DNA of 64,000 bases from positions 868,001 through 932,000 of the forward strand of contig JAPMOS010000004.1 of assembly GCA_027972325.1 (NCBI GenBank). Reading direction: 5' to 3'. Positions 51,838 to 62,824 of the stretch are shown here, piece after piece. Position numbers and translations under genes: made by a program. Each line of letters starts with the position of its first letter. The first letter of the stretch is position 1. This stretch comes from Paratrimastix pyriformis. Lineage: Eukaryota > Preaxostyla > Paratrimastigidae. Below the pieces are notes generated by a model that saw only the letters and a program-made list of their open reading frames with translations, was not told the origin of the DNA and did no database searches.

Positions 51838-54800
51838 ATGTTTCTCCCAAAAAACGACTGTGTCGTATTATCTGCCTCGGAGTATGCCCGAATTCGTAAA
51901 ACTGCTGCGGCCAAGCCTGCAGCCCCAGAGAGCCCAGAGGCCAGACGGGTCTGTTCATTTCCAACCGGCTTTTTCTGCATTATCTTGGGTCCTGCAGAAA
52001 GAGGAACTCCATCAGCGCTCGCTCGAACGTATGAAGGGGTGGAACGACTCTGTCATGGCTCTCCGGGAACGTCAGGAACGCAGAAGAAAGGAGAAGGAGG
52101 AGAAGGCCGAGGTCTGTCCCCGCAGACACCGCCGTGTTCCACTGCCAGTCGCGCCCCTGTAGGAGGAGAGGCTGAAAATCGATGCGGAGGAGGATGAAAG
52201 AAAAGGTCAAATCTCTTTTCCGTGTTCCCCACCATTTCATTCCCAATCATCGCTCATTCCACCAGTTCGCGAGCGCCGCGAAATTCTGGAGAAGACCAAG
52301 GACGCCTTTACCCAACAAGAAGAGATTGTACGCGCGTTCAATTCCAAACTGATGCTCAGCGAAATCCAGGCGGTCTGCCAGACCCCCGTCGACCTTCCCC
52401 CCCGGTCACTCTCCCCCCAGGAGCGCGAGGCCCAGATCGATCTGCAAAAGGAGCGTGCCCGCCAAATGCAGATCTTGGAGGAGCAGCATCACCAGGAGAT
52501 GCTGGCACAGATTCGCGACCATGACGAGCGCGCCGCACGGCGCAACGCCGAGGACCACGAGAAGGCCTTGAAGGTCCAGACCCCATACCGCTATCCCCAA
52601 TCCCACTCGAACCACCCTGGGCGAGCCGGTGGGCAGCCGTAACCATTGCCTGGGGGCGGGAGGCGTATTGCGGGTGTGCGTTCTGCTTCCGGTTGGGGGG
52701 AGATCTCCACCGATTGTTGCTCACATGGCGCTCCCCCCCACCCACCCTTTCCTCTCTCTCCAGTTGGCCCAAGATCGGCAGGAGCAGCTTCAACTGGCCA
52801 TCGATCGCGCCCGCCAGTCATACGAGGTCCGTCCCTCCCCCTCCCTCCCCCACCCACCAATTTCCAACAGCATCACACCAAACCCAGGCCCTGCCACCGG
52901 GGGGCGCCAGGACCCATATGATTCTTCCACTTCATCTGACCGTATGGCCATGCGACCATATGACCCTATGACCACACGATGACCATATTATGACCCCTAT
53001 GACCCCTATGACCCCTATGACCCTATGACCCCTATGACCATATGACCATATGGTCATGCTCCCATCATCCTCCCTCATGCTCAACGTCCCTGGCTGCGTT
53101 CAGGACAAGATGCGGGAAGGCCGCGAGATGCAGGACAAGTTCCGGGTGCAGCTGGCCATGGAGAGCAAGGCCATCGATAACACCCGCGGCCGGGCCCTCC
53201 AGTGCCGCCAGGAGAACGACCGCCAGATCGACTACCAGCGCGTCCGTCACACCCCCCTTGCCCCTCGCCGCCCCCACCCCGTCAAGGGAACGGCCACCAT
53301 GTTGGAACACAAAACCTCACCTTGTCAAGGGAACGGCCACCATGTTAGAACACAAAACCTCACCGCGCACGTGCGTTTTGGTTTTCTTTTTTGGTGAGAA
53401 TTTTCCCCGTCCCGTGCCGTTTCATCTGACCCTCTCCCTCGCTGCTCCCTGCTCCCTCCCTCCATCCCTCCTCCCATCCGGCCCGGCCCAGCGGCTGCGG
53501 GAGGAGGAGCGCCAGGCGCAGCAGGAGGCCGACGAGAAGCTGGCCGCCATCGAGCGGCTGAAGGAGCAGACCGTCGACCAGATCCGAGAGGTGGCCGCCC
53601 ACCAGGCCCAGTCTGCTGCAGCGCCCACCCACCCCCCCCCCCCCCCCCCTCCCCGACAGACAGACACACCGACGACACAGACAGACACAGACAGCACAGA
53701 AGACAGAAAGAAGACAGAAAGAAGACAAGACAGCACAGACAGCACAGACAGCACAGACAGCACAGACAGCACAGACAGCACAGACAGCACAGACAGCACA
53801 GACAGCACAGACAGCACAGACAGCACAGACAGCACAGACAGACAAAACCGTCAAGACAGCACATGATCAACCCCCAACCAATGGAAACAACCAGCCACTG
53901 CTTCTTCAGTCGCCGCAAATCGTCATGAGGGACAAGACTGGCCACGCGCATGGCGCCCGACACCACCTGGCCTGTCCCCTTTTCACCTGGCTGCCGGTCT
54001 GGTGTGTGGGCGGGGGCGGGGGGCGGGGGTGCGCAGGCTGGAGGAGACCCGACGCAAGCAGAGCTTCGAATATCTTGCCTCCCAGCAGAAGAGCACAGCC
54101 GAGGCCGAACAGCGGGCTCTCGAGAAGGCCGTCCGTTTTCGCCTGCCCCCTGCCCTGCCCCTGCCTGCCCCTGCCCCTGCCCCTGCCCCTGCCCCTGCCC
54201 CTGCCCCTGCCCCTGCCCCTGCCCCTGCCCCTGCCCCTGCCCCTGCCCCTGCCCCTGCCCTGCCCCTGCCCTGCCCCTGCCCCTGCCCCTGCCCCTGCCC
54301 TTGCCCTTGCCCTTGCCCTTGCCCTTGCCCTTGCCCTTGCCCTTGCCCTTGCCCTGCCCTGCCCTCCCCGCACATAGGAGGGCCCTCCGTTTCCTCCTCC
54401 TCCTGCATCATCAGCATCAGCATCAGCATCAGCATCCAACCACGATCGTCATCATCACCATCCCATCACCACCACCCGCACGCACAGCTTGCCGAGCAGG
54501 CCGAGCGGGACGCCAAGGACGAGGAGCGCCGGGTGGCCCTGCGCGAGCGCCGCAAGCAGCAGACTCTCACCGTCCTCCACGCTCAGGTCCGCCCCCCGTC
54601 CCTGTGCACACAATCACCGACACAAACACGAACCCCGGCAGCAAGCCAGCGGACCCTTGGTGACGCATGCACTGTATCTGCCCGGCAAACCTCATGATGC
54701 CGCCACGAACGAGCCCTCAGACACTGACCATTCGCACCCATACACAACACTCTCTTCAGACAGAGACTGCTGACCCTTTGTCACTGGGTTGTTGGACCCA

Positions 54801-55703
54801 CCGGGCCCGGGATCGTCACATCATTCCATCCTCCCCTTGGGCCACCCTCCTTCCGACAGACGCTGACCCTTGAGCGGGCCCGGGAGGAGGAGCACTTGGC
54901 CCGGGAGGACGAGGTGCGCCAGGTGCGCGAACTGCAGCAGCAGATGCGCGAGGAGGAGGTCGCCGAGCGGCGCGCGGCCCGCGAGAAGGCCGAGCGGGTG
55001 GCCCGGCTGCAGGCTCACCAGGCGGTCCGTTGGTGACGGGTGTCGTCAGCGGGTGTCGAGCGGGTGACGGTGTTATACGTCGCCAACATCACCCTTCCAT
55101 TTCTCATCTCATCCCTTTCCCCCACTGGATTCTGTGGCGGGGCGGGTGGTGCAGGATGCGGCCCGCCGGCGGCAGGATGAGCAGCGTCAGGAGGAGCTGC
55201 GTGCCGAGCAGGCCGCCCAGGAGGCCCTCAGGGCACGCGACCAGGAGTCCGTCTATGTGCACAACACATACAACAGACAACAGACAAAAACAACAACATA
55301 CAACATGCAAAATACAAAATACATACGACACACGACACACACGACACACATTTTGCAGTTGACCCACACATTTTGCAGTTGACCCACACATTTTGCAGTT
55401 GACCCACACATTTTGCAGTTGACCCACACATTTTGCAGTTGACCCACACATAATCAATACCACAACGCAGACCACCACACACAACACACGCAAGCAATCG
55501 GTGATTGACACAAGACACACTCCCAGCTCTACTCCTGCTCCCCATCATTCCCCTTCCTCATCGTACACGGTGTCCCCTCTCCGGGTGGGCTGGACGTGGT
55601 GCCCAGGCTGCGGGAGTATGTACTGGGCCAGACGGAGATGGCCCGAACCAAGGGGCGCACGGTGGTGCCCATGGTCATCGGCCTGAAGAAATTTGGCATC
55701 TGA
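51838..55703 (+). CDS. CFAP210: CFAP210 (CCDC173)-like ciliary microtubule inner protein
   Basis: Coiled-coil protein of the trichohyalin-plectin-homology type. CFAP210 lies inside the A-tubule of axonemal doublets. Start at 51838 (MFLPKNDCVVLSASEYARIR). Exons spliced with GTCTGT/GTCCGT donors give KEELHQRSLERMKGWNDSV, ERREILEKTKDAFTQQEEIV, RAFNSKLMLSEIQA joined to EREAQIDLQKERARQMQ, closely following the animal IEKAKTQQYYQTDRVKGFHS...LLLTEVLKEREAQIELKKR segment. More Glu/Arg-rich helices follow, including DKMREGREMQDKFRVQLAME and LEETRRKQSFEYLASQQKS, and the last exon ELREYVLGQTEMARTKGRTV ends KKFGI, stop 55701-55703. All exons are open and in phase, so this copy looks functional. From the intron at 53045 on, it is repeated at 59129. 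Its introns carry CAGCACAGA, CCCCTG and 20-bp tandem repeats. Confidence 0.85.
52925..53056. repeat. TATGACC-type repeats with terminal palindrome
   Basis: Imperfect repeats of TATGACC and CATATGACC in a CFAP210 intron, ending in the palindrome GACCATATGGTC. The tandem duplication begins here. Confidence 0.85.
53726..53846. repeat. 9-bp tandem repeat CAGCACAGA
   Basis: About 13 copies in a CFAP210 intron. In the second unit this intron instead holds GCAC and CAGACACA arrays (59685-59795). Confidence 0.95.
54160..54365. repeat. CCCCTG / CCCTTG hexamer array
   Basis: About 24 CCCCTG units, then about 10 CCCTTG units, in a CFAP210 intron. Nearly absent from the second unit (60755-60775). Confidence 0.95.
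55341..55452. repeat. 20-bp tandem repeat CACATTTTGCAGTTGACCCA
   Basis: Five perfect copies in the last CFAP210 intron. The second unit keeps only one partial copy (61731-61750), so the array grew or shrank after duplication. Confidence 0.95.
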
Positions 55704-56642
55704 GGAGGTGCATCAGGCACCCCTCCCTCCCTCCCTCCCTCCCTCCCCGCCAGCACAAGAAGGCACTGCCGACATCACCGACATCGCCACCATGCGCATC
55801 TCCCGGCACATCTGCATCCAGATGGCATGGCGGGCTGCCACCGCTATGCGCGCCCATCCTCAGCCAAAGCGGGCCGCACGCCCACGGTGATGTATGTATA
55901 TGAACGAGATGCCGATGCAATCCGCCCCCCCCCCCCACTCTTGTTCCCAATTCCCCGATCCTCGGCAGTGGCAGGATGGGGCACGCTGCTTTCTCGGCTT
56001 CCCATTTGGTTTTTCGCTCAACATCCCTCCTCCTCTCACCTCCCCCCGGCCCACCGGTCCTCATTTGCGACGGAAGATGATGATGCCGTTCCCCACCTTG
56101 TCGTCCGGGCCCTCCGGCCCTTCCCCCGTCCCTTTCGATCAATCAATCAGACATTCAACACACCCACCGACTGCTGACACCGCGCCGAGTGCCGGCACAG
56201 ACACACACAGAGCACCGAGTACCGGCACAGACACACACAGAGCGCCGACTGCCGACAAGGGCACGGACTGGCGCCGACAACCATTGCTGATGGCAACCTC
56301 AAAAATCTGTCACGCACCCCTGCATTTCCAACCGAAGCAGGCCAGCCCACCGCCACCGCCACCGCCACCAACAGCACAACAAACCAGGGGAGGGAGCCAG
56401 CAACGCAACCAAGCCAGGCCGCCTCGGGCATAGCCACATGCGACACTAAAAAGCACCACACACAGAGGGGAGGAGGAGGAAAAAAAAACGCATCCATCGG
56501 TCCTGAAAAAAAAGCCGTTTTCAGCACATCGGGGGGGGGGGGGGGGGGGGGGACGGCGGGAAGAAGGGCAAGCCCCATGATGGTACAAAACAAACCGAAA
56601 CAAAGAATCCGTGGCGCCAGAAAAAAAGGAGTGCCGCTCGAC
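55704..56642. other. Intergenic between convergent CFAP210 and F-box/PP2 genes
   Basis: About 940 bases without a supported gene. It includes a CCCT repeat (55730-55748), repeated CACACAGAGC-type units (56195-56245), an (ACCGCC)n stretch (56348-56370) and a run of more than 20 G (56530-56552). The matching stretch in the second duplication unit is 61977-62824 and has diverged by indels. Confidence 0.5.
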
Positions 56643-57575
56643 TCAGCCAAGGCCGCATTTCTCGCGCTCGCCGATGCTGATGGCCATCGGGACGGCCACG
56701 CAGGGGCCGCGCGGATCCGGCTCCAGCCGGGTCATGCGGACGTAATCCAGGTAGATGCCCTCCTTCCAGGAGAGCGAGCTGAATTCCAGCATCCCTGCAT
56801 GCACCAAGGTAGTCTCACCCACCTGTGGGTCATGGAGCCGTTTCGTCAAAAATGGGCAGAAAATGGAGGAACGGACCGGGGGAACGGGCACATCGAACTC
56901 GCCCAGATCCCAGTCGGTATAACCTCGGTCGCGCTTCCCCAGGCTGCGGATCTCCACGGGGAAAGGTCGGCTGAGGACGAGGGTCTTGCCAACCTCCACA
57001 TCGAAGTGAGGAATCTCCCGCGAGGGGATCACGCCATCATACTGATCGGAATCATCGGAATATGAACTATTGTGGCGATGGGTAACAGACCCTCATGCGC
57101 CACGTACACTTGTAATGACCGGGAGGCAGGGCGAGTTCGTGACGCACCTCAACCCAACAGATCGAATGCAACTTCCTTTTCGAGTGGGCGTGAAAAGATG
57201 TGGTGGCGAACAACAGACTGGACTTTTCCAAACATACTATCTGGTTCAACTGCATCTTGCCAATACCTTTCGTTCTGGAGGAGGCGAAACGCAAGATTGA
57301 ATGAGTTGCTTTCTCAACCGACGTTTTTCTTACTGCCCTGGATTTTCATGAAATCCATGGCGCTCACTGTCCAAACCCGGCGGCTCCGAAGAGCTGCATA
57401 ACTCGCGTTTTTAAAGCGGCTGCAAACGAGCGCAAAGGACTGTCGAAAGAGTGATGGTCCATCGCGAGGCGACACAGAAACGGACGGTTCGGTTTTCAGG
57501 CCGAGTAAGCTGGGCAATCATAGCCAAAACGTCATCGGGAAGGTCATATAGGGATGTGCCAAATCTCGCGCCCAT
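56643..57575 (-). CDS. F-box/PP2 domain protein, copy 1
   Basis: F-box plus phloem-protein-2 (lectin-like) domain, as in plant PP2-B proteins; such proteins link a sugar- or glycoprotein-binding domain to SCF ubiquitin ligases. Start at 57575: MGARFGTSLYDLPDDVLAMI, AQLTRPENRT, then an intron (donor GTCCGT) to SFALVCSRFKNASYAALRSR and RVWT: a canonical F-box with the SxxxxVCxRF and VW pattern. Later exons give CWVEVRHELALPPGHYKCTW and RMR, a 49-base intron, YDGVIPSREIPHFDVEVGKT, GYTDWDLGEFDVP, then VGETTLVHAGMLEFSSLSWK and EGIYLDYVRMTRLEPDPRGP. The order WVEV, ELGEF and WKSGLxxxGxxxRP is the PP2 signature. Stop 56643-56645. Exons between 57210 and 57400 are less certain. A second copy lies at 62825-63739. 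Confidence 0.8.
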
Positions 57576-57673
57576 TTGTGGGAATGAGAGCTGCGCCAGG
57601 GATGCGGCCCTCCGCCGGACGTGACAGTGGTGAGCATCCCGCGCATCCCATTGGACATGCGGAGGCCCCGTTA

Positions 57674-58158
57674 TCATCGACCCAGGGCGGCCAGCACCTC
57701 CGAGTGCCGCTGTGCACACGCAATCGCAAAACCAACACCAGCCGCCGCCACAAGAAGCCAGAAAATATGAAGCACCGACTGGTGAGAAGGAGTCGGGAAA
57801 ACGGGAGAAAGAAGCGAAGAACTGCAAAAAACAAAAACACCAGCGAATGCCCGGAATCAACGTTGGACGATCGTATGTCGGATGAGCAGCAAAGCAAAGC
57901 AGGTGATGAAAAACTTTCAAGCTGGGTGTGTGGAGGTGGAGGGGATCGTCGACCGACCCTTGGCAGCTCCTGCATAGCCGTCTGGAGGCGCTGGTAGGCC
58001 GAGGGCCGCGTCCAGCGGTCGGGGTCGAGTGCCCCGGGGGTATCCAGGTCGAGGAGCCCCCCGGTGCTGGTCCCCTCGGGCAGCACCGCCGCGAGCCCCT
58101 CCACGGCAGCTTCTAGGGAGCCCACGGCCTCCGGGAGTCCGCTGCGGGGGATGATGAT

Positions 58159-58200
<42 letters not shown>

Positions 58201-58633
58201 GTGACGGTGATGGTGATGGTGATGGTGAGTAGGAGGAGCAGGAGGAGGAGCAGGAGGAGGAGCAGGAGGAGGAGCAGGAGCAGGAGGAAGAGGAGGAGAG
58301 GAGCAGGAAGAGGAAGAGGAGCAGGAGGAGCAGGAGGAGCAGGAGGAGCAGGAGGAGGAGCAGGAAGAGGAGGAGGAGGAGGAGCAGGAAGAGGAGGAGG
58401 AGCAGGAGCAGGAGGAGCAGGAGATCAGGAGGAGCGAGGCACTGGATCATGACCCGCGGCCGAGGAAGGGACCAACCACCAGCCTCGTGGATGAAAAGGT
58501 CATGACGACCGTTCATCAGATGGCCACCACAACCAGGGATGGCTCCCGTGGTGGGAGTGATCGTGGTGGTGATGACGATGATGATGAGTGGCGATGATGA
58601 GGAGTAGGAGTGCGATTGTGGCAGCGGTGCTAT

Positions 58634-58668
<35 letters not shown>

Positions 58669-59040
58669 GGACCTGGGAGTGGACGGCATCGTTGCCAGGT
58701 GGGCGCAGGCCCAGCGGATCAGACGGCGTTCCTGACGACGCCCATCAGACGAACGGACCAGGGGTGGGGGTGGATGGGGTGGGATGGGATGAGGCGGGAA
58801 GCCCTGACGGAGTGGTGTCCAGCGATCAGCCCCCAGACCGTCGCATCACATCATCTCCACCGGGAAGAAAAATCATGCGGTAACATCGTTTTCCAACCGC
58901 TCTCTCTACCCCCCCACGTCCGTTCCACCTCTCAGTTGCCTGCCTCTCGCACCCATCCACCGCTCATCGTCAGACCTGGCTGAGGGCATGCAGGGCCTCC
59001 AGGCTGGTGGCCAGGTGGCCCCAGGCCTCGGGGTCCCCTC
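57674..59040 (-). pseudogene. Unrecognised protein with C-terminal TM helix, 5' end cut by duplication breakpoint
   Basis: Three exons join in phase: GDPEAWGHLATSLEALHALS (to about 58976), ERRLIRWACAHLATMPSTP (about 58671-58727), and GLPEAVGSLEAAVEGLAAVL to QRLQTAMQELPR (about 57955-58128). A last exon gives SVLHIFWLLVAAAGVGFAIA followed by CAQRHSEVLAALGR and a stop at 57674-57676, so the protein ends in a membrane helix and a short tail. The first exon looks TPR-like (GDPEAWGHLA). The stop is about 100 bases before the F-box/PP2 start on the same strand. Upstream of 59129 the sequence switches to the second CFAP210 copy, so this gene has probably lost its 5' part. The same C-terminal exon recurs at the right edge. 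The junction to the last exon is not resolved. Family not recognised. Confidence 0.5.
58160..58440. repeat. GAT array followed by AGGAGC-rich array
   Basis: (GAT)n at 58162-58232, then about 200 bases of imperfect AGGAGC/AGGAGG units in an intron of the TM-helix gene. Confidence 0.9.
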
Positions 59041-59680
59041 GCCCGCCTCAACAGCCCGCCAGTACTGCGGAGGACAGGAAAAACAGTAAGACTGAGTACC
59101 GCAGTGTTCACTCCTTCCCACGCGGTGCACCATATGGTCACCCATCATCCTCCCTCATACTCAACGTCCCTGGCTGCGCTCAGGGCAAGATGCGGGAAGG
59201 CCGCGAGATGCAGGAGGACAAGTTCCGGGTGCAGCTGGCCATGGAGTGCAAGGCCATCGATAACACCCGCGGCCGGGCCCTCCAGTGCCGCCAGGAGAAC
59301 GACCGCCAGATCGACTACCAGCGCGTCCGTCACACCCCTTGCCCCTCGCCGCCCCCACCCCGTCAAGGGAACGGCAACCATGTTAGAACACAAAACCTCA
59401 CCGCGCACGTGCGTTTTGGTTTTCGGTGAAGAATTTTCCCCGTCCCGTGCCGTTTCACCTGACCCTCTCCATCGCTGCTCCCTGATCCCTGCTCCCTCCC
59501 TCCTCCCATCCGGCCCGGCCCAGCGGCTGCGGGAGGAGGAGCGCCAGGCGCAGGAGGCCGACGAGAAGCTGGCCGCCATCGAGCGGCTGAAGGAGCAGAC
59601 CGTCGACCAGATCCGAGAGGTGGCCGCCCACCAGGCCCAGTCTGCTGCAGCGCCACGACACAGCGCCACCCCCCCCCACC

Positions 59681-59684
<4 letters not shown>

Positions 59685-59744
<60 letters not shown>

Positions 59745-59798
59745 GACACACAGACACACAGACACACAGACACACAGACACACAGACACACACAGACA
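59685..59798. repeat. (GCAC)n and (CAGACACA)n arrays
   Basis: About 14 GCAC units followed by about 6 CAGACACA units, in the CFAP210 pseudogene intron. Confidence 0.95.
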
Positions 59799-60098
59799 AG
59801 ACCTACCGGACTTTCACATCACCCAAAGCATCCGACCAATGGACAGAACGAGATACACAGAACAAGACACAGACAAGACATACGCGGACACTTCCGATGG
59901 CCACATCCCCCGACCAATGGACAGGACAAGACACAGCTCCCTTCAGTCGCCGCAAATCGGCATGTGGGATACTGGCCACTTATGGCGCCCGACACTACAT
60001 GATTTTTTGTCCCCTTCTTCACCTGGCTGTCGGTCTGGGTGTTGCGGGCGGGGGGCAGGCTGGAAGAGACCCGACGCAAGCAGAGCTTCGAATAACTA

Positions 60099-60693
60099 CC
60101 GTATTCTCGGGGGAATAAGACCGCCGGATTGTGACGGGGAGGTCTTATTTGGCGTTCAACGGGTGCCACGGGGCGTTTTTCGGTCCCGCGGCTGCACAGA
60201 CCCTTGAAAGCCTCAGCTGGCACCACAGAAATGAAGCTTCTCCTCTTTTTTTTTGACGGCCGGGCTTCAGATATCTTACACCATCTTTTCCGAGACCCTT
60301 TACGATCCACCGTCTCTCCACACGCTCGAAAAATCGTGGAGTGCTTTTTGCTGAACTCCACCAGGTGGTTCATGCTGCGAATCTTTCACGGGCAACATCT
60401 TGGAGTTGCACAGCCATCACCCACACTTGCACCCCCCACCTCAAACCGAAAGGAGAAACATCACACTTGACGGTTTACTGTCACACCTCCAAAAATCGCC
60501 GCTCTTTGACCTGTTTTGCAGTTTTTTCACCGCACATTTGCATGATCAAAAAACTCTTCTCCTCTTGGCTTTTTCGACTCCTTTTCGGCGCCTTGTGTAC
60601 AACGTCACTCGTCCCATAAAAAGCTAAGACGAGAGAAGAAATGTTCCGCGGAGGTCTTATTCCGGCTGAGGTCTTATTTCCCCGAGAATACGG
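60099..60693. mobile_element. Non-autonomous DNA transposon with terminal inverted repeats, TA target
   Basis: An insertion absent from copy 1 of the same exon. Left end CCGTATTCTCGGGGGAATAA and right end TTATTTCCCCGAGAATACGG are near-perfect inverted repeats of about 25 bases, and each is bordered by TA (60097-60098 and 60694-60695). Sub-terminal GAGGTCTTATT motifs are repeated at both ends. TA borders and TIRs of this type fit the Tc1/mariner-pogo group or a derived MITE. No transposase motif (DDE) is recognisable in about 595 bases. The insertion site in copy 1 reads TTCGAATATCTTGCC. The interior is AT-richer than the host sequence. Confidence 0.8.
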
Positions 60694-61976
60694 TATCTCG
60701 CCTCCCACGGCCGAGGCCGAACAGCGGGCGGCTCTCGAGAAGGCCGTCCGTTTCACCCTGCCCTGCCCTGCCCGCACAATGGAGGGCCCTCCCCCTCATC
60801 AGCATCAGCATCAGCATCAGCATCAGCAGCATCATCATCATCATCATCCAGTCGTCATCATCCAGTCATCATCGTCACCGTCATCATCCCATCACCACCA
60901 CGCGGCACTCGCAGCTTGCTGAGCAGGCCGAGCGGGACGCCAAGGACGAGGAGCGCCGGGTGGCCCTGCGCGAGCGCCGCAAGCAGCAGACCCTCACCGT
61001 CCTCCACGCTCAGGTCTGCCCCCCGTCCCTGTGCACACAATCACCACCACCAGCACGAACCCCGGCAGCAAGCCAGCGGACCCTTGCGGCGACTCACGCA
61101 TCGCATCTGCTCGGCAAGACACCTGACGCCACTGCATGACACCCCTTCAGACAGACACTGACCCTTGACCACCTGGGTTGTTGGACCCATCGGGCCCGGG
61201 CTCGTCACATCATCCCATCCTCCCCTTGGGCCACCCTCCTTCCGACAGACGCTGACCATTGAGCGGGCCCGGGAGGAGCCCGGGAGGACGAGGTGCGCCA
61301 GGTGCGCGAACTGCAGCAGCAGATGCGCGAGGAGGAGGTCGCCGAGCGGCGCGCGGCCCGCGAGAAGGCCGAGCGGGTGGCCCGGCTGGCTCACCAGGCG
61401 GTCCGTCGGGGAGGCCACTGGCAGGTGTCGAGCGGGCGTCGAGCGGGCGTGACGTTTTGTTTTGACGGCGCCAACATCACCCTTCCATTTCTCATTTCAT
61501 CCCGATCCCACTGGATTCTGTGGCGGGGCGGGTGGTGCAGGATGCGGCCCGCCGGCGGCAGGATGAGCAGCGTCAGGAGGAGCTGCGTGTCGAGCAGGCC
61601 GCCCAGGAGGCCCTCAGGGCACGCGACCAGGAGTCCGCCCATGCACAACACATACAACATACAATACACAAACCACAAACCACAAACCCCATCCGACAAC
61701 ACACATCCGACAACACACAGACAACACACAGTTTGCAGTTGACCCACACAAAATCCATCCAACACAGACCACCACCACACACAACAACACACTCCCAGCT
61801 CCCTTCCCGCTCTCTCATCATTCCCGCTCCTCATCGTACACGGTGTCCCCTCTCCGGGTGGGCTGGACGTGGTGCCCAGGCTGCGGGAGTATGTACTGGG
61901 CCAGACGGAGATGGCCCGAACCAAGGGGCGCACGGTGGTGCCCATGGTCATCGGCCTGAAGAAATTTGGCATCTGA

Positions 61977-62824
61977 GGAGGTGCATCCGGCACCCCTCCC
62001 CCCAGCACAAGAAGGCACTGTCGACATCACCGACATCACCGCCCCGTCACCATGACCATCATGATGTGTGGGCATCTCCCGGCGCAAGCAGCATCCAGAG
62101 ATGGCGGGCTGCCACCGCCATGCGCGCCCATCCTTCTCAGGCCGCACACCCACCCCACGGTGATGCATGCACATGAACGAGATACCGAGGCAAGCGCTGC
62201 CCCCCCCACCCCCCTCCCCCTCCCCTCCCCTCCCCTCCCCCTTCTTGTCAGGATGGGCACCCTGCTTTCTCGGCTTCCCCTTCGGGACTCCCCCCCCCCC
62301 CCCCCCCCCGTCCTAATTCGCGACGAAAAAGATGATGATGAACTCCATTTCCACCCCCTGGCGCCCGCCCGGGCCGGCCCCTTCCTTGTCCCTTTCAATG
62401 TTTGACACACAGCACCAAGTGCTGAAACACACAGAGACAGCGCCGACTGCTGATCGCCAGCGTCGACAACATTTCCCGCGGGCCGATGACAGCATCAGAA
62501 AACCTGCCGTCGTGTTTCCTGCATTTCCAACAAGCCCCACCACCAACATCTCCTTCCTCCCCGGAGGAACACAACAAACCAGGGGAGGAGGGAAGGAGAT
62601 GGTGGTGGCAATACCCGCGGACTAGCCACAGGCGACACACCAGAAGGCGCACAAAAGAGGGGCAGGGAAAGAAAAAACGCATCCATCGGTCCTGAAGAAA
62701 AAAAACAAGCGTTTGTTTTCAGCTCATCGGGGGGGGGGGGGGGGGGGGGAAGAGAAAAAACAAACCCCGTGAATGGAACAAACCCAGAATCCATGCCGCC
62801 AGAATAAAAGGAGTGCCACTGGAC
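61977..62824. other. Intergenic between CFAP210 pseudogene and F-box/PP2 copy 2
   Basis: Counterpart of 55704-56642, shorter and diverged. It holds C runs (about 62290-62308), a CCCCT repeat (62210-62238) and a run of about 20 G (62730-62749). No gene supported. Confidence 0.5.

Larger units (their letters stand above)
53045..59128. repeat. Tandem duplication unit 1 (about 6.1 kb)
   Basis: First unit of a direct tandem duplication holding the 3' part of CFAP210, the F-box/PP2 gene and the 3' part of the TM-helix gene. It begins at the palindrome GACCATATGGTC (53044-53055), inside an intron next to a run of (CC)TATGA-type repeats. The second unit starts with the same ACCATATGGTCA at 59129. 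Confidence 0.8.
59186..61976 (+). pseudogene. CFAP210: CFAP210 copy 2, 5'-truncated and disrupted
   Basis: Repeats the CFAP210 exons from GKMREGREMQEDKFRVQLAM (59189) to the last exon, REYVLGQTEMARTKGRTVV, stop 61974-61976. It lacks the first five or so exons because the unit begins inside an intron. There are small in-frame changes: one extra Glu codon in the first exon, one Gln codon lost in EERQAQEADEK, and one lost in VARLAHQA. The exon LEETRRKQSFEY is interrupted by a transposon of about 595 bp at 60099. Near 61277 ten bases present in copy 1 are missing, shifting the frame of the exon LTIERAREE. With no promoter of its own (it follows the truncated end of unit 1), it is most likely a pseudogene. 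Confidence 0.8.

Noticed and set aside
58162-58516. Arg/Gly-rich or Leu-rich protein
   Set aside because: Translation of GAT and AGGAGC arrays inside an intron.
59819-60627. Transposase inside the inverted-repeat element
   Set aside because: Frames are short and show no DDE triad or helix-turn-helix; the element looks non-autonomous.
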